DNA of 64,000 nt from Streptomyces sp. LX-29 (GTDB lineage: Bacteria; Actinomycetota; Actinomycetes; Streptomycetales; Streptomycetaceae). A model generated the notes under the pieces. It searched no databases. It saw only the letters and a program-made list of their open reading frames with translations, and had not been told where the DNA came from. Shown piece after piece: positions 33,670-46,431 of the stretch (positions are counted from its first letter, which is position 1; the number at the start of each line of letters is the position of its first letter). The DNA lies in assembly GCF_029541745.1 (NCBI RefSeq), contig NZ_CP089746.1:7201559-7265558 (forward strand), in the 5' to 3' direction. The position numbers and the translations under genes are program-made.

Positions 33670-34419
33670 ATGACGCCAGAAATCGACAACGCCTTCGCCC
33701 TGGTCAAGGAGGAGTACGGCGCCGACTCGATCGAGCGGGTCGAGCGGATGCTGCAGCCGAAGAACGAGCGGCACCCGATGCAGAAGGGTGCCAAGTGGAT
33801 CATGCCGGGGATATCCCAGCAGCCCTGGCACGACCCGTACGGCCACCCGGAACTGGAGCCGATCATCCGGGCCTTCGAGGCGAACCACGCCGCGATCAAG
33901 CAGGAGATGGAGACGGCCTGGGCGGAGCAGCGAGGCGAGTTCTCCGACTACGAGCACTATCTGACGCCGCAGCAGAACTGGCAGGCGCTCTATCTGTTCC
34001 GCAAGGGCGCCCTGGTGGAGGCGTCGCAGCCGACGGCCCCGACGGCGTACAAGGTGCTGAAGGAGTACGCGGTCGACACCGAGAAGCTGTGCCCGCTGCT
34101 GGAGAGCCACTTCTCGACGCTGCTGCCGGGCGCCCGGATCGCCCCGCACTGCGATCTGTGGAACTTCAGCATCAACCTCCACCTCGCGGTGGACATCCCC
34201 GAGGACTGCGGGATCACCGTCGCGGGGGAGACGCGCACCTGGGAGGAGGGCAAGTGCCTGCTCTTCGACTACTCCTTCGAGCACGAGGCGTGGAACTCCG
34301 ACTCCCGTCCGCGCACCGCCCTGCTCATGGACCTGTGGCACCCCGACACCACGATCCCTGAGCGGAAGGCGCTGGTCTCGCTGATCACCGAGATCCGGAA
34401 GCTGATGGGCGAGAGCTGA
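33670..34419 (+). CDS. AspH-type Fe(II)/2-oxoglutarate aspartyl/asparaginyl beta-hydroxylase
   Basis: 249 residues with the AspH domain in the C-terminal half: GARIAPHCDLWNFSINLHLA, then GKCLLFDYSFEHEAWNSDSR, whose two His are the iron ligands (no carboxylate ligand, typical of AspH), and TALLMDLWHP with the 2-oxoglutarate Arg before it. Such standalone enzymes hydroxylate beta-carbons of Asp/Asn or related residues in peptides and free intermediates. ATG 33670 has GGAG six bases ahead. It sits alone between an ECF sigma factor and the PCu(A)C-like gene; a role in one of the flanking biosynthetic loci is possible. Confidence 0.82.
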   Translation: MTPEIDNAFALVKEEYGADSIERVERMLQPKNERHPMQKGAKWIMPGISQQPWHDPYGHPELEPIIRAFEANHAAIKQEMETAWAEQRGEFSDYEHYLTPQQNWQALYLFRKGALVEASQPTAPTAYKVLKEYAVDTEKLCPLLESHFSTLLPGARIAPHCDLWNFSINLHLAVDIPEDCGITVAGETRTWEEGKCLLFDYSFEHEAWNSDSRPRTALLMDLWHPDTTIPERKALVSLITEIRKLMGES

Positions 34420-34437
34420 CCGGAGCGCACCACCGAC

Positions 34438-34469
34438 CGGCCGCCGGTTCCCCTGGGAACCGGCGGCCG
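34438..34469. terminator. Strong bidirectional terminator
   Basis: A perfect 15-bp stem (34438-34452 with 34455-34469) with a tiny loop, between the convergent AspH and PCu(A)C-like genes. Confidence 0.8.
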
Positions 34470-34477
34470 CCGTGCGT

Positions 34478-35008
34478 TCAGGGCCCGGTCCGCCCCGGTC
34501 CGGCCGTCACCGCGGTGACCCGGATCGGCCCGCTGTCCCGGAACCACAGGGTGAACGGGACCCGCTGCCCGGGTTTCAGCGCGGGCGGGTCGAGGATCAT
34601 GACGTCCAGGGTGTCGCGGGTCATCCGCAGTCGGCCCTGGGCGGGGACCTCCACCGGCCCGGTCGGGCGCATCCGGGCGTCCCGGCCCGCCCCGCTCCGG
34701 CGGCCGAGGACCGTGATGCCCAGCGCGGGGGAGTCCACGGACTCCAGGGTGTCATCGGAGCCTCCCGTGTTGCGTATGTCGAAGAAGGCGGCGGTAGCCT
34801 CACGGTGTCCGGGCCAGTCGACGCGCGCGTCGACGACCTCGATCCGTGCCGGTGGCTCGCCGGCCGCTCCGGTCGCCGTGTAGCCGCTCAGCAGGACGAG
34901 CGACAGGACGCCGGCGCCCACCGGGACCAGTGCCGGGCGTGCGGCCGAGGCCGCGGTCCGCCATCGCCGCGCGGCCCCGGCGGGTCGGTCAGTGGACGCC
35001 GAATCCAT
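34478..35008 (-). CDS. PCu(A)C-like secreted copper-chaperone family protein, atypical ligands
   Basis: 176 residues. A basic N-terminus and hydrophobic segment (PALVPVGAGVLSLVLLSGYT) form a signal anchor, followed by a PCu(A)C beta-sandwich: TAAFFDIRNTGGSDDTLESV, MRPTGPVEVPAQGRLRMTRD, LKPGQRVPFTLWFRDSGPIR. The usual His-x-Met copper ligands near the C-terminal strand are not evident (the site reads RDTLDVMILDP), so copper binding is doubtful. ATG 35008 follows GGGAGGG by six bases; a TTG five codons earlier is less likely. Confidence 0.72.
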   Translation of the reverse strand: MDSASTDRPAGAARRWRTAASAARPALVPVGAGVLSLVLLSGYTATGAAGEPPARIEVVDARVDWPGHREATAAFFDIRNTGGSDDTLESVDSPALGITVLGRRSGAGRDARMRPTGPVEVPAQGRLRMTRDTLDVMILDPPALKPGQRVPFTLWFRDSGPIRVTAVTAGPGRTGP

Positions 35009-35593
35009 CGGATGCCCTCCCAAGACGGTGGGCTCACGGTAGGGCCGACTCCGGCGGGGGGACCGCTGTTGAGTCGATCTGAAGAACTTTCGTAGCGCCG
35101 GGAACCAAACGGCAATTTCATCCGACTAATGAGGTCATAGCTTCAACTAGCGATTTTCCGGCCAGTCATGACTCGGTTTGGGCCACTCGCGCGCGCTGGT
35201 CAGCGTAGGGGGTGGCGAAAAACGTTCGTCTGGGCGAGCGTAGAATCCGACCAGTCGAACAAGGTTTTGTGCGTGGAACAGGCTTCTCCCGTATTCAGCC
35301 GGGATCTTTCGAGCAACTCGGCGGAGATCCGGGCGCGTTGGCGCGGAATGCGTAATTCCGCGTGGCCGAATCCGCCCGTGTCCGGAAGTCGTGAGCGAGC
35401 CGCGTCCGCCAGCTGGCAAGTCGACTCCTAGGACAGTCCAAAAATCAACGAGAGCGGTTGTCTTCGAACATAGATTGGGAGCAGATCCGGGGCGGCCGCC
35501 CTCTTGTACATATGCTCGATTCGCGCGATGCGCACGGTGGGCCGTCCGGAGTCGGCCCGTTCTCGGCAATACCTCGGGGGAGATTGTCCACTG
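35009..35593. other. Regulatory region ahead of the isonitrile cluster
   Basis: 585 bases, clearly lower in GC than the rest (35090-35290). It carries the palindrome CGCGGAAT-N5-ATTCCGCG at 35342-35362. An 87-codon frame at 35168-35431 lacks typical codon bias and is not called. No Zur or iron box was found here. Confidence 0.55.
35342..35362. promoter_or_regulatory. Palindromic operator candidate
   Basis: Perfect 8-bp arms (35342-35349, 35355-35362) around five bases, 230 bases before the MFS start. A dimeric regulator site is the likely use. Confidence 0.45.
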
Positions 35594-37018
35594 ATGTCCG
35601 CTATAAGTCCGCCCATGGCGCCGTCGCGGCAACGGCAGATGCTGCCGCTGCTGGTTCTGGCCACGGCACAGCTGGTCATCTCGCTCGACTTCAACATCGT
35701 CTACGTCGCCCTGCCCAGCATCGGCACGGAACTCGGCTTCTCCGACCAGGACCTGCAGTGGGTCGTCAGCGCCTATGTGGTGGCGACCGGCGGATTCCTG
35801 CTGTTGGGCGGCCGGGTCACGGATCTGCTGGGCCGCCGCCGGATGTTCGTCCTGGCCGCCCTGCTCTACGCCACCTCGTCGCTGGTCGGCGGGGTGTCCG
35901 GATCCGGCGGTGTCCTGGTCGCGGTGCGCGCCATCCAGGGGATCGGCGGCGCGCTGCTCTTCCCCGCCACACTCTCCCTGATCAACACCATCTACGAGGA
36001 GGGCCCGCGCCGAAACCGGGCGTTGGCCATCTGGGGCGCGGCCGGAGCCGGCGGCCTGTGCTTCGGCTCCCTGCTGGGCGGGGTGCTCGTGGAGGCGTTC
36101 GGCTGGCCCTCGGTCTTCATCGTCAACGTGCCGCTGGGCGGGGCGATCGCGCTGGCGGGATGGCTGCTGTTCCCGGCCGACGCCCCCTGGTCGCGGGAGC
36201 GGCGGTTCGACATCGCCGGCGCGGTGACCGCGACCACCGGAGTCACCCTGCTGGTCTTCGTCCTGGTCCACGGACCGGAGGCGGGCTGGGGCAGCCGGGA
36301 GGTGGTGCTGTGCGCGGTGGCCTCGGCGGTCTCCCTGGGCCTCTTCGCCGTCGTCGAGCGTCGCAGCGCGGACCCGCTCACCCCGGGGCGTCTGTTCGCC
36401 AACCGGGGGCTGTTGTCGGCGATGGCGCTGACCGCCGTCTTCAGCGCCACCTTCAGCTCGCTCCCGTACTTCCTGACCCTCTACTTCCAGACCGTGCACG
36501 GCTACAGCGCCCTGCAGACCGGGCTCGCCTTCCTGGTCCCCGCCGTGATGGTCGCGGCCGGCACCCAGGCGGGAGAGCGCGCGGTGGCGAAGCTGGGAGT
36601 CCGCACCACCCTGCTCAGCGGAATGACCCTGGGCCTGGTCGGCAGCGTGGCCCTCGCGATCGCCCTCACCGACCACGGCTCCTACCCTCGGCTGCTGCCC
36701 GGCATCGTGCTGCTCAGCCTCGGTCAGGGCGCCACCTGGACCGGGATGTGGATCGTCGCCGCCTCCGGGGTCGCCCCCGGAGACCAGGGCGTCGCCTCGG
36801 GTCTCGCCTCCACCACGCTTCAGGTCGGGGGAGCGGTGGGCCTCGCCATCCTGGTGGCAGTCGCCAACTCCGGGCTGTCCGGCCACGCCGGTGAGGCGCT
36901 GCGCCATGCCCAACTCGACGGCATCCGCACCGCCGTGTACGTGATCGCGGCCGGGATCTGTCTCGGAGTCCTCATGGTCCTCGCCCTGCGGAAGATCCCG
37001 GGCAAGCAGGGCCGCTAG
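35594..37018 (+). CDS. DHA2-type 14-TM MFS exporter
   Basis: 474 residues. Motif A appears as GGRVTDLLGRRRMFV, and the early motif QWVVSAYVVATGGFLLLGG is typical of DHA2 drug:H+ antiporters. About 14 hydrophobic segments. ATG 35594 has GGGGAG eleven bases ahead; a second ATG seven codons later is possible. First gene of the + strand isonitrile cluster, 70 bases before the KAS III gene, so it probably exports the lipopeptide (inference). Confidence 0.87.
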   Translation: MSAISPPMAPSRQRQMLPLLVLATAQLVISLDFNIVYVALPSIGTELGFSDQDLQWVVSAYVVATGGFLLLGGRVTDLLGRRRMFVLAALLYATSSLVGGVSGSGGVLVAVRAIQGIGGALLFPATLSLINTIYEEGPRRNRALAIWGAAGAGGLCFGSLLGGVLVEAFGWPSVFIVNVPLGGAIALAGWLLFPADAPWSRERRFDIAGAVTATTGVTLLVFVLVHGPEAGWGSREVVLCAVASAVSLGLFAVVERRSADPLTPGRLFANRGLLSAMALTAVFSATFSSLPYFLTLYFQTVHGYSALQTGLAFLVPAVMVAAGTQAGERAVAKLGVRTTLLSGMTLGLVGSVALAIALTDHGSYPRLLPGIVLLSLGQGATWTGMWIVAASGVAPGDQGVASGLASTTLQVGGAVGLAILVAVANSGLSGHAGEALRHAQLDGIRTAVYVIAAGICLGVLMVLALRKIPGKQGR

Positions 37019-37088
37019 CCCCGCCCGCCCTCCGGGACCCCTCCCGCCTCCCGCCGCCCCCCACGTCATGCCAACCGAGGAGAAGGTC

Positions 37089-38180
37089 ATGCGCACCTCG
37101 ACACCCCCCGCACCGGGACCGAGCGACCCGACCGCCGCCGTACGCCGGGACCGCGCCGCCGTCGTCTGCGGTGTGGGCGGTTACGTCCCGCCCCGTGTCG
37201 TCACCAACGACGAGCTGTCCCGGTTCATGGACACCAGCGACGAGTGGATCCGCAAGCGGACCGGCATCAGCCGGCGGCACTTCGCCGACCCCGGCCAGGC
37301 CACCTCCGACCTCGCGGCGGAGGCGGGCCGACGGGCCCTGGAGTCGGCCGGCGTCGACACCGTGGACGCGGTGGTCGTCACCACGACCACGCCCGACCGC
37401 TCCTGCCCGGCCACCGCGCCGCTGGTCGCCACCAAGCTCGGCCTGGAGGGGGTGGCGGCGTTCGATGTGAGCGCCGTGTGCACCGGCTTCGTCTACGGCC
37501 TGGCCTCGGCGGCCGGCCTGATCGCCACCGGCGTCGCCGAGCGGGTGCTGCTGATCGGCGCCGACACCTACTCCGCCATCCTCGACATGGAGGACCGGAC
37601 CAACGCCATCATCTTCGGCGACGGCGCGGGCGCCGTGGTGCTGCGCGCCGGCCACGCCGACGAGCCGGGCGCGGTCGGCCACTTCGACCTCGGCAGCGAC
37701 GGCAGCGGCGAAGAGCTGATCATGGTGGCCGCGGGCGGCTCCCGGCAACGGAAGAGCCCGGGCGACGTCAGCCGCCAGGACGAGCACTTCTCCATGCGCG
37801 GCAAGGAGGTCTACCGGCACGCCGTGCACCGGATGTCGGCCTCCGCCCGCGCCGCGCTGGAGCTCGGCGGCTGGAAGGCCGAGGAGGTGGACCACCTGGT
37901 CCCCCACCAGGCCAACATCCGCATCCTGCACACGGTGGCGGAGGAGCTCGGGCTCCCCAAGGAGCGCTGCGTCTCCAACATCGGTTCCGTGGGTAACACC
38001 GGAGCCGCGTCCATCCCGCTCGCCCTGGTCGACGCCGTCGGCGACGGCACCGTCAAGGCCGGCGACCGCATTCTTCTCACCGCATTCGGGGGCGGCCTGA
38101 CCTGGGGCGCCTGTCTCCTGCGCTGGCCCTCCCTGCCACCGGTACGCCCCTCGCACGACAACGGAGGAACACCCGCATGA
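37089..38180 (+). CDS. Beta-ketoacyl-ACP synthase III (KAS III)
   Basis: 363 residues of the FabH family. The catalytic triad is intact: Cys131 in DVSAVCTGF, His in VPHQANIRI and Asn in GSVGNTGAAS. KAS III condenses an acyl-CoA with malonyl-ACP. ATG 37089 follows GAGGAGA by five bases. Its stop overlaps the start of the next ACP gene as ATGA, so the two are coupled and likely work together. A dedicated KAS III is not part of the minimal five-gene isonitrile pathway; it may set or extend the acyl chain delivered to that pathway. Confidence 0.9.
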   Translation: MRTSTPPAPGPSDPTAAVRRDRAAVVCGVGGYVPPRVVTNDELSRFMDTSDEWIRKRTGISRRHFADPGQATSDLAAEAGRRALESAGVDTVDAVVVTTTTPDRSCPATAPLVATKLGLEGVAAFDVSAVCTGFVYGLASAAGLIATGVAERVLLIGADTYSAILDMEDRTNAIIFGDGAGAVVLRAGHADEPGAVGHFDLGSDGSGEELIMVAAGGSRQRKSPGDVSRQDEHFSMRGKEVYRHAVHRMSASARAALELGGWKAEEVDHLVPHQANIRILHTVAEELGLPKERCVSNIGSVGNTGAASIPLALVDAVGDGTVKAGDRILLTAFGGGLTWGACLLRWPSLPPVRPSHDNGGTPA

Positions 38181-38416
38181 CCACGACCACCTACGACCAG
38201 CTGGTCTCGATCCTGACGACGCTGCATGACGCGCCGGCCGACCGGATCAACCCCGAGGCCACCTATGCCGAGCTGGATGTCGACTCCCTGACCATGGTCG
38301 AGATCAGCCTGCGGGTGGAGCGCAACCTCGGCGTCACCGTGGAGGACAACGAGCTCCACGAGGACCTCACGCTCGGCGCCACCGCCGAGCTCATCGACCA
38401 GAAGCTCGCCCAGTAA
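38177..38416 (+). CDS. Acyl carrier protein partner of the KAS III
   Basis: 79 residues, single helical-bundle ACP with phosphopantetheine Ser in ELDVDSLTMVE. Overlaps the KAS III stop by four bases. A second ACP (41666-41923) of different sequence lies in the same cluster, so the two probably carry different acyl intermediates. Confidence 0.9.
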   Translation: MTTTTYDQLVSILTTLHDAPADRINPEATYAELDVDSLTMVEISLRVERNLGVTVEDNELHEDLTLGATAELIDQKLAQ

Positions 38417-38503
38417 CCGACCGGCCACCGCCGGCCCATCCCCCCTGTCGACCGGCGCCACATGCCGGTCCGCACCTCGCATCACGGAAGGCACACCAGA
38501 GTC

Positions 38504-39391
38504 ATGGAAATCAAGCCGCAGGAAGGCAAGAAGCTCGGCGCGACCGTCGAGGGCTTCGACTACGCCACCGCCAGCGAGGCGGACATCGAGACCCTGAAGC
38601 AGACCATCTACACCAAGAAGATCGCCGTCCTGAAGAACCAGGACCTGTCGCCGCAGCAGTTCCTGGAGCTCGGCAAGCGGCTCGGCACCCCGGTCACGTA
38701 CTACGAGCCGATGTACCAGCACCCCGAGGTGCCCGAGGTCTTCGTCTCCTCCAACGTCCTCGAGGCCGGCAAGCAGATCGGCGTGCCCAAGACCGGCAAG
38801 TTCTGGCACGCCGACTACATGTTCATGCCCGACCCGTTCGGCATCACCCTGATCTACCCGCAGGTGATCCCGACCAAGAACCGCGGCACGTACTTCATCG
38901 ACATGGGCCAGGCGTACGAGCGGCTGCCCGAGGACCTCAAGAACGAGATCCGCGGCACCAACTGCCAGCACTCCGTGCGCAAGTACTTCAAGATCCGCCC
39001 GTCGGACGTGTACCGCCCGATCTCCGAGATCATCGAGGAGGTCGAGACCAAGACCCCGCCGGCGCTGCACCCGACCACCTTCGTCCACCCGATGACCGGT
39101 GAGACCATCCTCTACCTCGCCGAGGGCTTCACCATGAGCATCGAGGACGAGAAGGGCAAGACCTTCGAGAACGACCTGCTCAACCGCCTCTTCGAGGCCA
39201 GCGGTCAGCTCGACGACACCTTCACCCACGAGAACATCCACCTCCAGACCTTCGAGCAGGGCGACATGCTCGTCTGGGACAACCGCAGCCTCATCCACCG
39301 CGCGCTGCACACCTCCGCCCCCGAGCCGACGGTCTCGCACCGTGTCACCGTGCACGACTCCAAGAAGCTGTACGAGAAGGCCGCTTCCTGA
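38504..39391 (+). CDS. scoE: Isonitrile-forming Fe(II)/2-oxoglutarate oxygenase (ScoE type)
   Basis: 295 residues of the TauD fold. The metal triad is His102 and Asp104 in KFWHADYMF, and His265 in NRSLIHRALH. ScoE-type enzymes oxidise and decarboxylate a glycine-N-linked beta-amino fatty acid (such as (R)-3-((carboxymethyl)amino)butanoate) to the isonitrile acid. The neighbouring thioesterase, acyl ligase, ACP and C-A-T-R NRPS identify it as this rather than taurine dioxygenase. ATG 38504; its stop TGA shares a base with the next ATG. Confidence 0.9.
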   Translation: MEIKPQEGKKLGATVEGFDYATASEADIETLKQTIYTKKIAVLKNQDLSPQQFLELGKRLGTPVTYYEPMYQHPEVPEVFVSSNVLEAGKQIGVPKTGKFWHADYMFMPDPFGITLIYPQVIPTKNRGTYFIDMGQAYERLPEDLKNEIRGTNCQHSVRKYFKIRPSDVYRPISEIIEEVETKTPPALHPTTFVHPMTGETILYLAEGFTMSIEDEKGKTFENDLLNRLFEASGQLDDTFTHENIHLQTFEQGDMLVWDNRSLIHRALHTSAPEPTVSHRVTVHDSKKLYEKAAS

Positions 39392-39927
39392 TGACGGCAC
39401 AGACCGAGCTGGCTCCGGCGGAGGTCCACCCGTCGGACCCCGCTCTGCTGGCACAGGTGCTGCGGCCCTACAAGGACCACTGCAAGTACCTGCTGTCGGC
39501 CGACGTCTCGCTCACGTCCGGCCGTGCCTCCGCGAGTGCCGAGTTCGCGATACCCGAGTCGTGCTACATCGACGACACCGGGCATCTCAACGCGGTCGAA
39601 GTCAACATCTGTTACAACCAGATGATGTACTACCTGGTCGCCAAGTCGGTCGAACAGGGACTGCTGGAGGAGTTCAAGTCCTGGACGATGGAGGACTACT
39701 GGAGGCACCAGCTTCCCGACATCCTCATCGCCCGGTTCAACAGCAACTTCCGGACCCCCATCAATCCCCGCTCGTTCTCCGGAGAGATGGAGTTCGTCTC
39801 CGTGACCCGGCGGGCGCCCGGCGGCCGGAAACCCTTCCTCGTCGCTGAGACGTCCTATCGGTACCGGGACGCCGACGGCGGGCGGTGCGACGGCGAGGCG
39901 ACGCTCGCCTTCGTCAACATCACATAG
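39391..39927 (+). CDS. scoD: Hotdog-fold thioesterase of the isonitrile pathway (ScoD type)
   Basis: 178 residues: FabZ/hotdog-like fold with ASAEFAIPESCYIDDTGHLN, VNICYNQMMYYLVAKSVEQG and a C-terminal DGEATLAFVNIT strand. In the Sco pathway this protein promotes addition of glycine to an alpha,beta-unsaturated acyl-ACP and releases the N-carboxymethyl beta-amino acid. It begins on the last base of scoE's stop, so translation is coupled. It is not a FlK-type fluoroacetyl-CoA thioesterase: length and motifs differ. Confidence 0.85.
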   Translation: MTAQTELAPAEVHPSDPALLAQVLRPYKDHCKYLLSADVSLTSGRASASAEFAIPESCYIDDTGHLNAVEVNICYNQMMYYLVAKSVEQGLLEEFKSWTMEDYWRHQLPDILIARFNSNFRTPINPRSFSGEMEFVSVTRRAPGGRKPFLVAETSYRYRDADGGRCDGEATLAFVNIT

Positions 39928-39938
39928 CAAATCCCTTT

Positions 39939-39971
39939 CCCGGGCGGGCGCCCTCGCGGCGCCCGCCCGGG
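39939..39971 (+). terminator. Intra-operon hairpin between scoD and scoC
   Basis: A perfect 14-bp GC stem (39939-39952 with 39958-39971) and a five-base loop, starting 12 bases after the scoD stop and ending 20 before the scoC start. It could attenuate or mark an mRNA processing site, since the genes around it belong to one pathway. Confidence 0.65.
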
Positions 39972-39991
39972 GAGCCGACGCGGAGACGGAC

Positions 39992-41596
39992 ATGGCCGAT
40001 TCCACCGGGACGCAAGCCCGCGACACCAGGCTGTACTTCCCCCACCTGCAGACCCTCGACGAGACCGTGCGTTTCCACGCCGAGCGCCAGCCGCAGACCA
40101 CGGCGGTGCGCTGCGAGGGGCGCTCCCTCAGCTATGCGCAGCTGCACCAGGAGAGCAACCGCATCGCCCACGCCCTGCGCGCGGCCGGGCTGAAGCCGGG
40201 CGCGCGCGTGGCGTACCTCGGCAAGGAGTCCGAGCACTACTACGAGATCCTCTTCGGCTGCGCCAAGAGCGAGACCGTCCTGGTGCCCATCAACTGGCGG
40301 CTGACCGCCCCCGAGGTGAGCCACATCCTGCAGGACTCCGGCAGCGAACTGCTCTTCCTGGAGGAGAGTTTCGCCCCGGTCCTGGAGCAGCTGGGCTCCG
40401 CCGCGCCGCGCACCGTGGTGCGGCTGGGCGCGACCGAGGCCGAACCGGACTCCTTCCCGGCCTGGAAGGCGACCCAGCCCGACACCGACCCGGCGGTCCG
40501 CGTCACCCCGGACACCCCGCTCGCCCAGCTCTACACCTCCGGCACCACCGGCCTGCCCAAGGGCGTGGTGCTCGCCCACCGCAGCTGCTTCGCCATCCGC
40601 GACGCGCTGGCCAGCGAGAACCTCGACTGGATCGACTGGCGCGAGGGCGACGTCGCCCTCATCGGCATCCCCGGCTTCCACGTCGGTGGACTGTGGTGGG
40701 CCACCCAGAACTTCAACGCGGGCGTGACCGTGGTCTCGATGCCCGCCTTCGCCGCCGGCGAAGCGGTGCGGCTCATCCGCGAGCTGGGGATCACCACCGC
40801 CTGCGTGGTGCCCGCCATGCTCCGGCTGCTGCTGGGTGAACCGGGCGTCACCCCGGAGGACTTCACCACCCTCCGCAAGATCGTCTACGGTGGGTCGCCG
40901 ATCTCCGAGTCGCTGCTCGAAGAGAGCCTCGCCATGTTCGGCTGCGAGTTCGCGCAGATCTACGGGCTCACCGAGACCGGCAACACCGCGGTCTGTCTGC
41001 CCCCGGCCGACCATGTGCCCGGCGGCCCCCGGATGAAGGCCGCCGGCCACCCCTACCCCGGGATCGGCGCCAAGGTCATCGACGACAAGGGGCAGGAGCT
41101 GCCCGTCGGCGAGGTCGGCGAGGTGTGCCTGCGCACCCCGGCCCGCATGGTCGAGTACTGGGGCCTGCCCGACAAGACCGCGGAGACCCTGGTCGACGGC
41201 TGGATCCACACCGGCGACGCCGGCTACGTCGACGCCGACGGCTACGTCTTCATCAGCGACCGCATCAAGGACGCCATCATCGTCGCCGGCGAGAACGTCT
41301 ACCCGGCCGAGATCGAGAACGTCCTGGAGCGACACCCGGGCGTCGCCGAGGCCGTGATCGTGGGGCGCCCCGACGATCGCTGGGGCGAGACCGTGCACGC
41401 CTTCGTGGTGGCCGCCCCCGGCGACCAGCCCAGCCCGCGCGACCTGCACCGCTTCCTGGCGCAGCGCATCGCCAGCTTCAAGCTGCCCGCCAAGTACGAG
41501 TTCATCGACCACGTGCCGCGCAACCCCAGCGGGAAGATCCTGCGCCGGGAGCTGCGCGACCGCTTCTGGGGCGATTCGGAACGCAAGGTCAACTGA
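39992..41596 (+). CDS. scoC: Fatty acyl-ACP ligase (ScoC type)
   Basis: 534 residues, ANL superfamily. AMP-binding loop LYTSGTTGLPKGVVLAH near residue 181, later YGLTETGN, GDAGYVDADGYVFISDRIKD and the C-terminal Lys in NPSGKILRRELRD. It activates a fatty acid as adenylate and loads the ACP encoded next. Starts at ATG 39992 after GGAG (39970-39973), with the hairpin between scoD and scoC in front. Confidence 0.9.
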   Translation: MADSTGTQARDTRLYFPHLQTLDETVRFHAERQPQTTAVRCEGRSLSYAQLHQESNRIAHALRAAGLKPGARVAYLGKESEHYYEILFGCAKSETVLVPINWRLTAPEVSHILQDSGSELLFLEESFAPVLEQLGSAAPRTVVRLGATEAEPDSFPAWKATQPDTDPAVRVTPDTPLAQLYTSGTTGLPKGVVLAHRSCFAIRDALASENLDWIDWREGDVALIGIPGFHVGGLWWATQNFNAGVTVVSMPAFAAGEAVRLIRELGITTACVVPAMLRLLLGEPGVTPEDFTTLRKIVYGGSPISESLLEESLAMFGCEFAQIYGLTETGNTAVCLPPADHVPGGPRMKAAGHPYPGIGAKVIDDKGQELPVGEVGEVCLRTPARMVEYWGLPDKTAETLVDGWIHTGDAGYVDADGYVFISDRIKDAIIVAGENVYPAEIENVLERHPGVAEAVIVGRPDDRWGETVHAFVVAAPGDQPSPRDLHRFLAQRIASFKLPAKYEFIDHVPRNPSGKILRRELRDRFWGDSERKVN

Positions 41597-41665
41597 TCCG
41601 GCATCCGCGTCCGCCGATCCCGGCATCACCCGGCATCGCATCCGAAGAGAGCAAGAGAGAACCAC

Positions 41666-41909
41666 ATGTCTGAGACCTTGACGCTGGAGACCTTCCGCGC
41701 GGACCTGGCGGAGTTCCTGCACCAGGCCCCCGAGGAGGTCGACCTGGAGGAGAACCCGCTGTTCGCCGGGTTGGACTCGCTGCGCATCGTCACCCTCGCC
41801 GAGCGCTGGCGGGACGCCGGGGTGCCGGTGACCTTCCTGGAGCTGGCCGAGCGCACCTCGTTCGCCCAGTGGTGGCAGCTGCTGTCGGACCGTCAGTCCG
41901 GAGGCGCAC

Positions 41910-41923
<14 letters not shown>
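41666..41923 (+). CDS. scoB: Acyl carrier protein (ScoB type)
   Basis: 85 residues, phosphopantetheine Ser in FAGLDSLRIVT. Carries the acyl chain between ScoC and ScoD. Its last 14 bases overlap the NRPS start, so the two are co-translated. Confidence 0.9.
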
Positions 41924-46346
<4,423 letters not shown>

Positions 46347-46361
46347 CCGCCCGGGTGAACC

Positions 46362-46420
46362 CGGGGAACTGGGGCGGACCGTGCCACGACTATTGGTACA
46401 TAGTCCGTCCCAGTTCCCCG
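46362..46420 (+). promoter_or_regulatory. Long RNA hairpin between NRPS and importer genes
   Basis: An 18-bp stem with one G-U pair (46362-46379 with 46403-46420) continues inward as a second stem GTGCCA/TGGTAC (46381-46386 with 46394-46399), closed by a seven-base loop. The base of the stem touches the GAGGAG ribosome binding site of the binding-protein gene. It may limit read-through, stabilise the importer mRNA or act as a protein or metal-responsive switch. Confidence 0.7.
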
Positions 46421-46431
46421 AGGAGCCCCCG

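Noticed and set aside
35168..35431. 87-codon + strand ORF in the regulatory gap
   Set aside because: No ribosome binding site, no codon bias, lower GC; reads like promoter DNA.
39391..39927. FlK fluoroacetyl-CoA thioesterase
   Set aside because: Hotdog fold is shared, but length and motifs fit ScoD, and it overlaps scoE inside the isonitrile operon.
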